Source: Chara braunii | Taxonomy: Eukaryota > Streptophyta > Charophyceae > Charales > Characeae | Assembly (NCBI GenBank): GCA_003427395.1 | Contig: BFEA01000776.1 | Location: 362,879-426,878, forward strand | DNA: 64,000 nucleotides | Reading direction: 5' to 3' | Shown here: one piece after another, positions 42,053 to 53,253 of the stretch | Position numbering within the stretch: the stretch's first letter is position 1 | Layout of the letters: every line of letters begins with the position of its first letter | Position numbers and translations under genes: made by a program | Notes under the pieces: model-generated | The model's input: the letters and a program-made list of their open reading frames with translations, nothing else | What the model was told of the DNA's origin: nothing | Database searches by the model: none

Positions 42053-44464
42053 TGTGACGAACCACTTTTTGTAGCACGCGACTTTCTGCGCAGCTACGTA
42101 AAGGTGTCCTAAGTTGGGAAGGTTGGGCCAATTATGGAAGATCGGGATTGGTGGGAAATTGCATCAGTGTCCTTGCTTTTTCGTCTTTTTCGTCGCTTCT
42201 TTTCAAATGGTTGGGTTCGGAGCCGGGTGTGTCCTACGACGGCCGGTTGATTGATTGGTTGACCGAATGGCTGGCGCGCCGCCGTGCGCGGGATTGATAA
42301 ATGTTCACGACGTTTCGTTTGTTTCGGTTCCAAACTTTTGGGCGAGGACATCGCGCGGGAATTTGCTTCGTTCTTTTTGAATTTTTCTTTTAAATATTTT
42401 TCGAATTTTGTCGAGCCCCAATGACTCTCGGAATTTCGGACTTTTCTTCTGGAATTTGTGCTTTTTGCTTTTTCGCATTAGACATGAATTTAGGAATTTC
42501 GTAATTAGGATTTTCCTTTCCGCGCGGTGCTTTTTGTCTACGCACTTCTTCATGCGGCTGCAACGAAACTCTGATTAGTAGGCGCCTTTAATCGTGTGTG
42601 TAACTGTAATTTTGGGCGGGCGTCATTGTAACTGTATCTTTCTTCTAGCGCTTCGTCTTTCTCGCCCTTCTTCTCTTTTTTTTGCTGCGTTTTTGGTAGC
42701 CGCGGTCTGCATGATCGGATCGATGAGTGGAGAGCGGCTACGTACCCCACGCCGCGATCAGACCATGCAGATGTAGGCAATTCCTCCCCCTTCCCTTCTT
42801 CTAGGTCCTTGTAATTCCGTGTTCTTCGCGCACGCATGCGCGCTATAAATTTCGGCTGCGCGATTAGTTAACTCTCTTGACCAGCTGTTGGAAGCTCTGG
42901 GTTGCACGATCAAGAAGGGTCGGCACACGAGCGAAGTAAGAGGTGAGTAGAGTAGGAGTCGGGCGACCCGACGAGCTGGTGCCGAACGCGCGGGGTTGAC
43001 GCGGGCCACGACGGACTGTGGGCGCGGGCGAACCTGACAGGTGCGGGAGGACTAAGCGAGGTGACGACTTCGTGGGTTGGTGCGCGACGACGGACTGTCC
43101 GCATCGGAGAAGAAGAGCGAGGGAGAGAGAGTTGAGGTTGATGAACGTGGAGTTGCTGTTTCCTTAATCTTTTATCCCCCCCATGTCTCCTGTATATATA
43201 GTTTGATTTCGGCTTTGGACGATCTGCCCGTTTTCTGTTTCTCGGAATCTGGGCTTGGGTTTTTGCTCACATTTGCCCTCGCGATTCTTCCACCTCTGAT
43301 GTGTTATGTGTATGATTACTGAATGGATGGATGTATGGATGCCATGTTTGATTGCCTATCTTTTTGCTAGGAACCCTTGTCTTTGTTTTTGTTTGTCGCA
43401 TTCGATGCACTCGTGTGTAAAATAGGAATTTTGTGCAATCGATAATCCTGTCCTTGTCTTTGCTTGTCTTTTGATTGAGCTGATTGTGATCGTTGCATCT
43501 TGCATGCTCAAAACAACACGGAGTGATTAGAGGTTCGGATGTCGGGCTTGGCGAACGCCACGAGAGGACACGTGTAAAACGCGACCTTAGTTGCGCACTT
43601 GCACGTATCCCCGGGCGTCGACTCGTCAGGACCATTGATCGCTGATGCCCTGTCCGATGGGGAGTGGCCATCCCGGAATCCACAACGGCGCAGTCGTCCC
43701 GCACGAGCACGTGTAAGTCCGATGCCATTCGCGTGGCCTGCACGTGCTCGCACGCGGCAATCGCGATCCTGGAATTCCGACTCATCATACGACCCAGATT
43801 CCTTCACCCCTTGGATAAACGAAATCCTGAGATAGAGATACCCCTGCCATACTAAGAACCGACTTTGTACTCGGGAATTCCACTGCGCCACCACTAGCGA
43901 CCCTCGGTGCTCTGATTTCCCTTCTCCGAACCATACCTACTACTTCACCCACCCCGGATTTGTCGTTATCACCACTAGTTTCCCTCCCTTTCGCCTTCTT
44001 CTTCCGTATTATCAACTCAGCGTCGTCCCGTGGTCGGCCATAGCCCCCTACTGGCCCAGCACACCCTGCGGGAACTGCCGACGACGAGGCGATCAGAGAA
44101 CCCCGGAGTTCCGGAGGCCTAACCCGAACGCGCGACGACCAGCGCCACGTGGCAACTCCCGACAGCCTGACTCATCGGAACCCCACCTACCCCAAAGGGA
44201 CCCGCCTGCGAACCGCCGTCCCGGAAACCAACGGCTTGGTCGGTCTTGAGCGACCCGCGCATATCATCTGCCTTGTAACCCAAAGCGATCCGCCCTCTCC
44301 ACCAAATTGCACTCGTGCCCCCGAAGACCCTGTCACAGGAGATCTCAGTTCTGATCTGGGACTCCACTTTCCCCAAAAATCCTTGGCACACCCCTTCTCG
44401 CACTTCCAGGCCCACATCCTACTCCAATCAGGAAGTCGTACCAGGCGTGAGGTTTGGGCGTCAC
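42053..44464 (+). repeat. 3' LTR of the gypsy element (copy C)
   Basis: Starts TGTGACGAACCACTTTTTGT like the 5' LTR and ends TTTGGGCGTCACA at 44463-44465, depending on the target duplication. It includes a decayed copy of the conserved small reading frame (43785-44090) in which HPGFVVITTSFPP and TPCGNCRRR are kept but in-frame stops occur. Confidence 0.92.
42844..42849 (+). promoter_or_regulatory. TATA box of the 3' LTR
   Basis: TATAAA in the same context as the 5' LTR (GCATGCGCGC upstream). Confidence 0.6.
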
Positions 44465-45057
44465 ACCACAACTGTTTCCTTGAGCCTTTTCCTCCTCCAG
44501 TCCGCTCGGATGGCTCTTCGCAGTCCTCTTTTAATTGTAGTCTTGGTTTCCACGTCTGAGAAAGGTCTGTTTTCAAACCTGGAACGGTTCCGATCTGCCC
44601 ACATCACCGAGCAAATAACCGCTCTTGCCACCTGGGCGACGAAAGCCCAACCTCTCTTCCTAGTCTCATCCTCTCCCACAAAGCCCAGGAGCACCCACTG
44701 TTCATCTATCTTAACTTCTCCTCCACCCATCCTAATCCAATGCTCTTCCCACCACCGCCATAACCTCCTGGAGGTTGGGCAGTCCCACCATAGGTGTTTC
44801 GTGGATTCAAACGGCCACGTGCAGCAGGTACACTTGATTGAGACTTCCATACCCCTGCTGCACAGCGATACTGCAGAAGGGGTGACCAGTAAGGAGAGCG
44901 TCTAGAGGATGCTGGCTTGTTTCAAATATGGAATCTCCAGCAGGTTCTTCCATAACTTCAAAAACTCCTCCTCTTTCCCCCGCAGGTCTTTTGTCAGTAC
45001 CGCACTCCATCTGGCTACCGCCACCCCTACCAGGTTCCTCGGCTTCCTTTCCGCTAA
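44465..45057 (-). pseudogene. LINE ORF2 C-terminal region with zinc-binding RT tail
   Basis: Minus strand. First RLAERKPRNLVGVAVARWSA and a Lys/Glu-rich helix (45057 to 44902), then 44850 to 44466 with CTCCTWPFESTKHLWWDCP, the Cys/His cluster of the zinc-binding domain found after the RT in LINE proteins, then RRLWRWWEEHW, VARAVICSVMWADRNRSRF and RRAIRADWRRKRLKETVVV. The gypsy insertion follows at once and the protein resumes at 32849. Two frames are involved, so at least one slip is present. Confidence 0.8.
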
Positions 45058-45414
45058 CCTATAAACAACAATTTCGTCAAAACGGACATATTTTTTTTTT
45101 TTAACGGAATTGAAAACTAAAAAATTGGCCTGATTTAGGTCTATATTTTCAGCTCCTGAGGGTACAGCGTTATGAAAACGCCCTACCCCCTGGATGCAAA
45201 CTAAGTCCAGATACATCCAGGGGGTACGGCGTTTTCGGAACGCTGTACCCCTTGGACTCCAGCTAAGTCCAAATACATCCAAGGGATCCGACGTTTTAAG
45301 GACGCTAGACCCTCAAGAGCTTGAAATTTCCACCTAAATCGCTCTAATTTATGAGGTTTCAATTTCGTTCAAAAAATAAAATATGTCCGTTTTGACGAAA
45401 TTGTTGTTTATAGG
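45058..45414. mobile_element. 357-bp near-perfect palindrome (fold-back MITE) inside the LINE
   Basis: Begins CCTATAAACAACAATTTCGT and ends with its complement at 45414. The two halves pair almost throughout, including GTCAAAACGGACATAT and CTGAGGGTACAGCGTT-type blocks. Secondary hairpins lie within (ACCCCCTGGATG..CATCCAGGGGGT). The LINE reading frame continues on both sides (VTVKE before, LAERKPRN after), which proves insertion. The exact target duplication is one or a few bases and unresolved. Confidence 0.85.
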
Positions 45415-46699
45415 ACTCCTTTACTGTCACGTTTGTCAGATCCAACCCGTGAGGGTTGATCCTAGGAACCCTCTTCCCTCTCCAGCGCCATGCACATGGG
45501 TCAATTGACAGATCTCTTAACGATGCTTTCCCCACCCACGTCGTGGAGATCAATCTACCCCTTTTATCAAACTACTGAATCACTCGGGCCTGGGGCGGAT
45601 TTGCCCATTGCATAATCGTTTCTTCTCAAACCAAGGACAGTTCTGTAGAGTGAGCTTCTGATGTCCATTTCTAAACCTGCCTGAAACTGCTCTCTGTTTG
45701 TTGCTCCACTTTCCACAGAATCCCCTCTCCCTCTTCATGTCCCTACTGGGTCCAGGCCCTCCGGGCCCAGTAGACCCTTCCATTGCACCGGTATTGCCCG
45801 CACCAGTGCATCGTGATGTTCCTCTACAAGACGGAGGCCCTGTAGCTTCGGGTGCAGCTCCCTGAGTGGTATCGAATCACTTCGTAACAGTGATCATAAA
45901 TCTGCGATTCGTGACACTCCCCTCCTGATCCAGCTCCTCCCGAGCATGGCCGGTTCTGATCCTGCAGAGAATGGATGACCCTCTTCACTTCTTATGAGGG
46001 AATTTTTGAACAAGTTCTGTTGAAGAGCTTCCATCTTTGTAACCGGTGGTGTTCTTTCCTACGGGGGCTGCTTGAGCCAAGCCCGCCTCACCGCATCCCA
46101 GAATTCGGAGGATAACTTTTTCCGTAGGCAGGACAGGGTGAAAAAGTAGCTCCACACATCTTCTGGCCTACCTAGTTGTCGGTCATTCGTTAGTAATCTC
46201 TCTGCCAACAAAACCCAGTCTTCCTTTGAGTATGCCATAACTACCCTCTGAATCCACTGCCTCAACTTAGCCTGGTTTTTCTGATGAGGGTCAATCAGGT
46301 CTAAACCCTCCTGTTTCTTTGGGAAGGTTACCAGTTCCCAGGCCACTTTGACCATGAACCCTTCCCCTGTCTGCGCCTTTGGTTTCCATAAAAACCGTGT
46401 CACCTGTCTCTTGATTTCTACTACCACGGAAGTTGTTAATTCCCAACAGTCCCCACGAACCATATGAGGGAGAACAATGCTAGTACATTAATGACCAGCA
46501 CCCTTCCATACAGTGATAAGTGTCACGCTGATCCCCATAGGCCCAGTTTCGTCGATACTCTCTGCTGGAGAATGTGGCCTTGCACTAGTCCCATGAGTTT
46601 GGTGCTTACCATCACTCCCAGAAACCTTTCTCCTGTCTCTGAGTCCACGCGCTTCATCCCCCACTCCACCTGCAGCTCATATCCACCGGTAGTAGGAGC
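45415..46699 (-). pseudogene. LINE ORF2, region between RT and C-terminal zinc domain
   Basis: Minus strand. YELQVEWGMKR and RVDSETGERFLGVMVSTKLM near 46690-46600 are the motifs that follow the RT palm in plant-type LINEs. Then LSLYGRVLVINVLALFSLIW and the 134-codon frame 46463 to 46059 (IKRQVTRFLWKPK, KVAWELVTFPKKQEGLDLID, AKLRQWIQRVVMAY). After broken sequence, 45553 to 45415 gives STTWVGKASLRDLSID and RVPRINPHGLDLTNVTVKE up to the palindrome. Frames change several times. Confidence 0.75.
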
Positions 46700-47105
46700 G
46701 TTGATGCGCTGCGCCCCTCAACGACTACACGCCAGACATCCCTGCTTGGGATGATGATATAGTCTGAACTTCGTGGCGACACGAAGGCTACAGGCATTGA
46801 AACCAAGGCGACCTATGAGCTTGCTCGATTGATTTTTCTGATTTCTTGATTTTAAGAAACCATATTTTTTATAATACAATTCGTTTGACAAAGCATTTAT
46901 TACATTTTGAATACAACTATACTATATATCTATGTATAGTTGAATATATGTGTATTAATCATCGTTTATCTGCTTGATTTGATTGTTTGTTGGATAAAAG
47001 ACGTATTTCTTACATTCATTTAATTGAAATAACATGTTCAACTATCTATATAGAATGATAGCCAGTATATTCAAAAAAATGATTTTTATAGATTGATAAA
47101 TCAAA
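46700..47105 (+). other. Insert in the LINE: group I intron 3' core followed by AT-rich DNA
   Basis: Between LINE motifs that are normally only about a dozen residues apart lies ~400 bp of foreign sequence. At 46718-46733 TCAACGACTACACGCC matches segment R and at 46756-46764 GATATAGTC matches segment S of group I introns. GACTA (46723-46727) pairs with TAGTC (46760-46764) as P7. CATCCC/GGGATG forms P8 between them, and CTTCGTG-GCGA-CACGAAG forms a P9 stem with a GNRA loop at 46769-46786. From about 46830 to 47100 the DNA becomes very AT-rich, unlike its surroundings. P4-P6 were not located, so this is a fragment. An organellar or viral source is possible. Confidence 0.6.
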
Positions 47106-47787
47106 TATGCCCCAGTTCACTTGGGCTTCTGACGGCAGTGAGTAGTCCAGCAGTACAATCTTCAAGGCTTCTAGGGACTCTGCTGTGTTGGCCGAGATTA
47201 AAAACAAATCATCCGCCAAGGTCTTGGCGGCGTTGGCGCGGCATTCCCTGTCTCTGGCAACTGGGAACCCGCTTATACGTGGATGTCTTCGAATGCAATT
47301 GAGGGGGACCTCCAGCTGAAGCACAAACAGTAGCGGGGCCAGCGGGCACCCCTTGTCGCAGTGACCTGGAGAGTTTGAAGTGCTTCGACAGATGGTCGTT
47401 GACTTGAACGGAAGAAGTCGCCACTGTGTACATTGCCACTACCCATTTGCAGAAGCCCATTCCAAACCCCATCTTCCTCAAGGTTGTGAGAACAAAAGAC
47501 CAACCCACCTTGTCATAGGCCTTCTCCATGTCTAACAACAACACTGTCCGGTCCACGTTTTCCGCTTGAACTACTTCAATGTTTTTTATCGCCGTAAGAA
47601 TGTTGATGAAGATGGAGCGCCCCTGCACAAACTCCCTCTGATCTTTCTCAACCAGCTTCGGAAGGACCTTTCCTAGTCTCAACGCCAGAGTCTTTGCCAG
47701 CAGCTTATAACTGACGTTGAGAACCGAGATCGGGTGATAGTTCCTTATGTTCGCCTTATCTCCTTTCATAAACATAACCGAGATCAC
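47046..47787 (-). pseudogene. LINE reverse transcriptase domain
   Basis: Minus strand. 47787 to 47209: NIRNYHPISVLNVSYKLLAK, REFVQGRSIFINI, VLLLDMEKAYDKVGWSFV (catalytic Asp) and SLRQGVPAGP (usual form RQGCPL-P). After a one-base slip, 47324 to about 47105 continues with LEVPLNCIRRHP and the catalytic TLADDLFLISANT, then SLPSEAQVNWG where the intron-bearing insert begins; the last codons to 47046 read into that insert. Confidence 0.88.
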
Positions 47788-48381
47788 TCCCTATGTCATT
47801 CATCCCCCCAATTTGTCATCCAACAACACCTCGTTGTAGACCTCTACTAACGTTGGCCCCACCGCTGCCCAACAGGCTCTATAGAACTCAACCGTTATGC
47901 CATCTTTCCCTGGACATTTTCCAGCGGCCATCACTTTCAGTCTTTTAAGAGTCTATTCCAATTCTTCCACCGTTACTGGTCTGTCCAGCGCCAGTCTATC
48001 CTCTTCTCCCAACCTCACCGTGGTGTCTTCCTACATGTCTCGTTCTAGCGACAAATATGTGTCGCTTGTGTCCTGTACTCTCCTTGCCATCAGAATGCCG
48101 GAGTAGAATAGTTTAGCATACTCCAACATATCTCCCTGTGATTTAGCCTGTTGTGCCACTGGGTCGAAGGGATGGTCCAGCTGGACCACCTGGTGGAAAA
48201 AGTAACTCGGCAACAATTTACGGAAAGTCTCCCGTGTCATCCGATCGTGTACAGTAATCCCTTTCACCCGCGGTGTCTCTTCCCACCGCGTGTGCTTTTC
48301 GAATTGCACTTTTTCCCACTCTGCTGGCCTGGTCTCCCTCTCTGTTGCCCACACTACTTCTGAGATCGGGTGCATTTCCAT
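47788..48381 (-). pseudogene. LINE ORF2 linker between endonuclease and RT
   Basis: Minus-strand frame 48381 to 48031 (FRKLLPSYFFHQVVQLDHPF, MLEYAKLFYSGILMARRV) followed by EDRLALDRPVTVEELE, a stop, and GKCPGKDGITVEFYRACW, the P-G-x-D-G segment that introduces the RT. Two further stops lie before the RT frame. Confidence 0.75.
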
Positions 48382-48540
48382 CCTCCTCTCCGCCTCTTCT
48401 ACCCTCTTTTGATATTTTTCCTCCTCCTAATTCCTTCCTCTTGCTAATATGTAGGAGCAAAGATCCATAACCCCTGAAATAGTAGTGAGGCCGCCATCTA
48501 ACGACTCTGCTGTTGAGGTAAAATGGGGCTTTGCCGTTTG

Positions 48541-49426
48541 TCACGATACCATGTGGTCCCCTACCCAGTCCTTCAAACTTGAATCTTCCAAATTATGGGA
48601 GTTCAATTTGAAGTATCCTCTGCCTCTACCCTCTATTTGATTCAGCAACAAGTTGACTTCCACTAGCTTATGGTCTGACATTGGATGTGTCATATGTCTC
48701 ACCTGTGTTACCCCTCGTAGTACTGGGCCCTTCTTCGTCAAACAGAAGTCTAATCGCCTCCTCGTCACTTCTTCCCTTTCTTTCCTGATATTGGAGTACC
48801 AGATCAGTCTCGGGTCCTCTAGTTCAGGGACCGAAAGGGGTCTGTGAGGTCTCAGTTGTGAACTAACTCCAAAAGGGTCGTTGCATCTCTCCTTCCTGCT
48901 GTCCACGAATCCCCGCTGAGAGCCTCGTCAAGGGACAGATTCATGTCCCCTAGCATCACCAATTTTTTGTAACCGAGATGATTGAGCCGATGGTGGAAAA
49001 GAATTCTGCTCTTGGTGTCGGACTTGCTGGACCAGGTGCGTATATTGTCATGATCACCAACTCCAGGTGATTTGTCCGCAGCTTCACCCAGGCCCAATAC
49101 CCCCACAGGTCGATCTCAGCATCTATGATGTCCGCTTGGAAGTTCTGGTGTATCAGAATCACCACTCCCCCTCTGGTTCCCTGTGTCGGGGACCAAAACT
49201 GTGGGCCCTCCCACCAGTTCCCTAAACCTCTCAACTTCTCCTCCCCCAACTTAGTATCTTGGATACAAGCGCAGTCTATCTTCTCATTGAACAACCAAGA
49301 CTTCAGCCTCCTTCTCTTATCCCTGTTCGCTGTGTCCCCCAAACCCCGCACATTCCAAGTCGCGAGCTTTAACTTAACCATTTGCATTTCCTTCATCCGC
49401 TTGTGCGATCTGTTCCTCTTTTTCAT
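48541..49426 (-). pseudogene. LINE AP-type endonuclease domain
   Basis: Minus strand. 49426 to 48956: KLATWNVRGLGDTANRDKRR, the CIQDTKL motif (usual Q-E-T-K) and RGGVVILIHQ. A shifted frame (49106 to 48852) has KLVMLGDMNLSLDE (the GDxN motif). A third (48906 to 48541) has RRRLDFCL and HPMSDHKLVEVNL with the S-D-H catalytic motif. The domain nicks target DNA for target-primed reverse transcription. The usual glutamate of the second motif is an aspartate here. At least two frameshifts. Confidence 0.85.
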
Positions 49427-49466
49427 CTCCCCATCTCACTACCCCTTGTGCAGGGGAGCATTGCAT

Positions 49467-50684
49467 CTAGGTAGCTCTCGAACTCCCCCTAGACCTCTCT
49501 GATTGGGAGGAAGAGCGCCAATTGTCTTTCAATGCATCCCTCATGAAGATCGAATGCAGGTTCTTCTCCTCCGGCAGCTTCTCGCTCAAGTGCAGCAGAA
49601 GACGTATTGAGACATCCTGTGACAGCGCTATGGCCTCCAACTCATGGCTATTTTGCTCCCTCACTGTGTCCAAGTTAAACCACCTGACCCCGGCTTGAGT
49701 TAACGCATTTGCGGTAGGAGAGTCAATCCTGGCATCTATAAGTGGAAAATAGAATTTTGCCAGTTTCGTATCGAGTGGGACGCTGCAACTTGCCATAACT
49801 GACCTGGAGACGATTCTCATAGGAAACGCATCCCCAAACAGGAACTTTGCCCTTGTAATAATTTCCCCAAGCAACGGTGACCTATCTGTAGAAACAGAGG
49901 GGAGGTAAGGTCTGCCATCTGACTGCACCATCCCTAGGAAGTGTGTTGTATCCCTTGTCTTTGCACAAACTAGAGGCACTATTCTTCGATCTATGGGCAG
50001 CCTGCTCTGCTCACTGCTTCTATACTCTCTTTTGCTTGTTGTGTCCGACTCCACCTCCCTTTTCATGAGGGAACCCCCGAAGCTACCTATAGACGACTCG
50101 GATCTCTCAGCACGTAGGAACCCCTCCCCTTGGAAGGCCGGATCATCCCCAACCGGTCTACTGCTCATTCACACTCCTCACTGTGATGAAGACGACTTTG
50201 TTGTCAATTCTGCTCCCTAACCTCCTACTACACCCTCCTCCGGCCTTGAGGGGTTCCGCTGACTGCCTCGGGTTTGTCTTCCTCGGCCTTCGTTTTGTCC
50301 CCCGCTCTGTGTCTGGCCCTGATCTAACATAAGAGCAGGCCCCATTCCTTCACCCAACCAGCGCCTATGTTGGACCAGGGTTGTCTCCCCTCCATTCTCC
50401 CAGCCATTGACAAGTCCACTCTGAGTTCTGATTGGGATCGATTTGACCACTGGGTTATGGTAAACGAAGGGGGGGTCCACCGTGTGCATCGGTAATGTGG
50501 CTGGAGGGAGGTAGTAGCTCTGTGGAGGACCGAGTGGTTGGGAGGGAGGATTCGGGAGGTGGTGGTCAGGCCACGATGCAGGATGGGACCACGCCCACCA
50601 CGTGACTATATGTGTGTGCATTGGAGGGAGGGGGTGTGCCGGGGGGGGGTGAACCTGGTGCATGCCCATCAGCTCTGGGCCCAA
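49467..50684 (-). pseudogene. LINE ORF1, proline-rich middle and C-terminal part
   Basis: Two stretches in one minus-strand frame: 50684 to 50217 is Pro/His-rich (PPPAHPLPPMHTHIV, PSQPLGPPQSYYLPP), and 50168 to 49467 has AGVRWFNLDTVREQN, ISRLLLHLSEKLPEEKNL-like helices and FMRDALKDNW near the end. Stops lie between them, and a slip separates them from the N-terminal part. Confidence 0.6.
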
Positions 50685-50824
50685 GGGGCCCCGAAATAGG
50701 GTGTTACCCTGCGCTTCTCCCTGGACACAGGTTGCGCAGTACGGGTCCTGGAAAAAATTACCTTGGCCAGAGTGGGGCTGCGAATGGCTTCGGACCTATT
50801 GCTGGAACCCACCCTCGGCCTATC

Positions 50825-51805
50825 TTAGAACTTTAGGTTGGGGGGCCGCATGAGTTGGGCCATCTGCTGAGCAGGTCTGCCTGGCTCACTTGTTGCTTGC
50901 GGTGCTGCCTGTTGTGGCTGGCTTCCTTCCCTCTGTTGTTGTCCTTGTGGCTGCTGATGCTGCTGCTGTTGCTGCTGATGTGGATGCTGATGGGGTAGGC
51001 TCGAGTTCGCGCATGCCCTTCGTTGTCTGGTCCCTTCCTGTGGGGGACAGTTGTCCTCTGTATGGAAGTACCATCGGCACTTCCGACACCAATCCGAGTA
51101 AGGAGTGGCTATCTCCACCGTCCATATCTGTCCCTTCGGAGATTCTATGGTCAACGAGTCTTCTACTTTCAAGCGTGCCTGAGGATCCATATCCAACTTG
51201 ATGTTCATCAATTTCCGCTTCGTCCGGTCTGCTTCTAGGGGATGCATTGCCTTGACGCCTCCAATCAGCCCTTCTGCAGCAAACGGTAGATAACACATTG
51301 CGTCCAACGGGACCCTCAATGCTATAATCCATAAGTTTGTTTCTGCCTCTCGCACCCTCAAGTCCCTTAGTTCCACTTTTGTCATCCATGGTTTGACCAT
51401 TACCGGATACTCATTCCCCCTTACGGTCAATTTTAACGAGCGTTTCTGGACCAACCAGGTTGCTACCTCTACCGCCTTTGCCACATAGGAGCCCACATTC
51501 CGACTCTCAAATGTAATCCTTCCTCGCCGTATCTCTGGGTTGAACAGTCTTCTTGCCATCCAGCCATCTTCATAGGATCTGATGAGATCTTCCTTTACAC
51601 TCCTTGTCAGGTCCCGAGCTTCACCTTGGAAAATAAATATAACAGTTCTTTCTTTCAACCATCTCTCTTTGATGGCATCGTAGGACTCGTTGACTTTAAA
51701 CCGTTTCCCTCGTTCGTCGATTACCACCTCCCCCGGATTCGCTGCCAGCTGCACCACCCCCTCATCGTAGCACTGACCGATGGCCTGTCGCGTGCGTTCC
51801 TCCAT
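50825..51805 (-). CDS. LINE ORF1, N-terminal part: nucleic-acid-binding protein with CCHC knuckle
   Basis: 326 codons from ATG 51805. Residues ~45-200 form a DUF4283-like domain (RTVIFIFQGEARDLTRS, SYVAKAVEVATWLVQKRSLKL, WIIALRVPLDAMCYLPFAAEGL). Near residue 245 a zinc knuckle CRKCRWYFHTEDNC fits C-x2-C-x4-H-x4-C, followed by a Gln/His-rich tail (HPHQQQQQQHQQPQGQQQ) from CAG/CTG-like repeats. ORF1 proteins bind the LINE RNA. The frame is uninterrupted. Confidence 0.8.
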   Translation of the reverse strand: MEERTRQAIGQCYDEGVVQLAANPGEVVIDERGKRFKVNESYDAIKERWLKERTVIFIFQGEARDLTRSVKEDLIRSYEDGWMARRLFNPEIRRGRITFESRNVGSYVAKAVEVATWLVQKRSLKLTVRGNEYPVMVKPWMTKVELRDLRVREAETNLWIIALRVPLDAMCYLPFAAEGLIGGVKAMHPLEADRTKRKLMNIKLDMDPQARLKVEDSLTIESPKGQIWTVEIATPYSDWCRKCRWYFHTEDNCPPQEGTRQRRACANSSLPHQHPHQQQQQQHQQPQGQQQREGSQPQQAAPQATSEPGRPAQQMAQLMRPPNLKF

Positions 51806-52312
51806 TACCCAGAAATTGGTCAGGGGGGCAGCGAGGGTGGTAACCCTCTACTTCCCCCCTCCCCTCCCACCTCCTCTCTTTGCATATCCTCCACTTACTT
51901 TCTCCTACACCTTCCCCTTTACTCTTACTGCCTATGTGGAATTAGATCTCCCTGGACCTAGATCCCGCCTCTCTACACTTTCGATCCACCTCTTCTTACC
52001 CCTTCCCCCAGAATTCCCACTCTGCCGAAGGTGTACCCTCCCTTTTATCTCCTTCCTCTGAAATTTTCTCCCTCATGCAGCCACTGCTACCCTAGTACCG
52101 AACCTGTCACCAATACTCTTTTCCTCATTCTACGCCGGTGAAAAGTAATTACGAACTCGGGGATGGAAGGCTTCTCCAGTCTTTGTTGTTGTCAACCTCC
52201 CGAGTGGAGAGAGAGCACACCTCCTCTTCTAATCCTCGCTTCACTAGTGTCGGACCTGCTACCACCCTTTTTCCCTGATCCTACCGCAAACCACTGCCAA
52301 ATTGTAACAGCC
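51806..52312. other. Probable LINE 5' region and flank, CT-rich
   Basis: CT-rich on the plus strand with no coding frame of note. It may be the LINE 5' UTR, but the 5' terminus is not visible. Confidence 0.4.
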
Positions 52313-53253
52313 CTCGAGGTCGTAATGATGGCGGCCTCCCCGGTCTTCCCCTTCCAAGCTGCATCGCTTAGTGAGTAAATAGTTTGTAGTCTTGTCGATG
52401 TGGCAAACGACATCTGGCTTTGAGGTAGCCCTTGAGGGGAGCGTCAGAATTTCTATCCGGAAACAAGTCCCGATATACTCCCACTACGGCCAAGTTCCGC
52501 CTTGTCTTCTTTTGTAGCGATGACGTCACCCTAATTATCTGTCTACTTGACCGCAAAGTTCATCCTCGAGTACTCGCTTCGTCGAAACCCTGGCAAACTC
52601 CACCTCTCTACTGACCTCACTGATTAGGTTGTCAACTACCTACTCTCGCTGTCTCTCGGGCTACCTTGGAAGGAGATAGTCCGACATAGTCGGTACTCTC
52701 GATGGGAGAGTATGGAGCTCCACCGTTCCCCATCGGCGATGGCGGGGTGGTACGGCAAGGCAGGGTCTAGGACCGACTCCACCAGACGTCCGAGTCGGCC
52801 TGGACCGGCATTGGTTTGGAGCGGCCAGAAAATTAGCACAGCCGCCCAACCCCGGCGCCCCCGGCTCCTCGTTTTTCCTCGATCCTAGATGAACTTTGCA
52901 TTTGCCTGTGAAAGGAAGTGGCGGTTAAAAAAAAAAAAAAAAAAGATCCGTATAGTTACTGCCATCACCTGTTGAAATGGCCACGATTCAATGAAAGAAC
53001 ATTGGAATTTGGCTATGTGAGCGTCGAAACGCCCGGAGGACGCGTTCAAACGCGCCACGCGCCACGTGGCGTCATTTTTTTTAATGCAACCCACCCATCC
53101 GCATGCGCACGTGGCGGACTACGGGTGGGGGGTTTGGTTGGTCAAAAAAAAAAAAAAAAGTGTATATTTTCATGTTCTAGTGGTAGATTCATTCGATTTT
53201 GCTCATAAAATAGATGGTTGGTTGATTAATTGATTGATTGATTGGGGTCGCCC
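52313..53253. repeat. Tandem segmental duplication, left copy
   Basis: Starts CCTCGAGGTCGTAATGATGG and ends in a (GATT)n run. The same ~940 bp recurs from 53266 with small differences. It carries an A18 run near 52927, CACGTGGC palindromes and no coding frame. Confidence 0.9.

Larger units (their letters stand above)
32845..44469 (+). mobile_element. Ty3/gypsy LTR retrotransposon with PHD finger, nested in a LINE
   Basis: Two 2.3-2.4-kb LTRs flank gag, protease, RT, RNase H, a PHD-type zinc finger, integrase and an acidic C-terminal domain. LTRs begin TGTGACG and end GGCGTCA(CA). The hexamer CACCAC lies immediately before the 5' LTR (32844-32849) and at the end of the 3' LTR (44464-44469). 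Depending on how the shared CA is counted this is a 4- to 6-bp target duplication. The target was the end of a LINE ORF2 on the other strand. Several stops and frameshifts show that the copy is defective. Confidence 0.92.
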
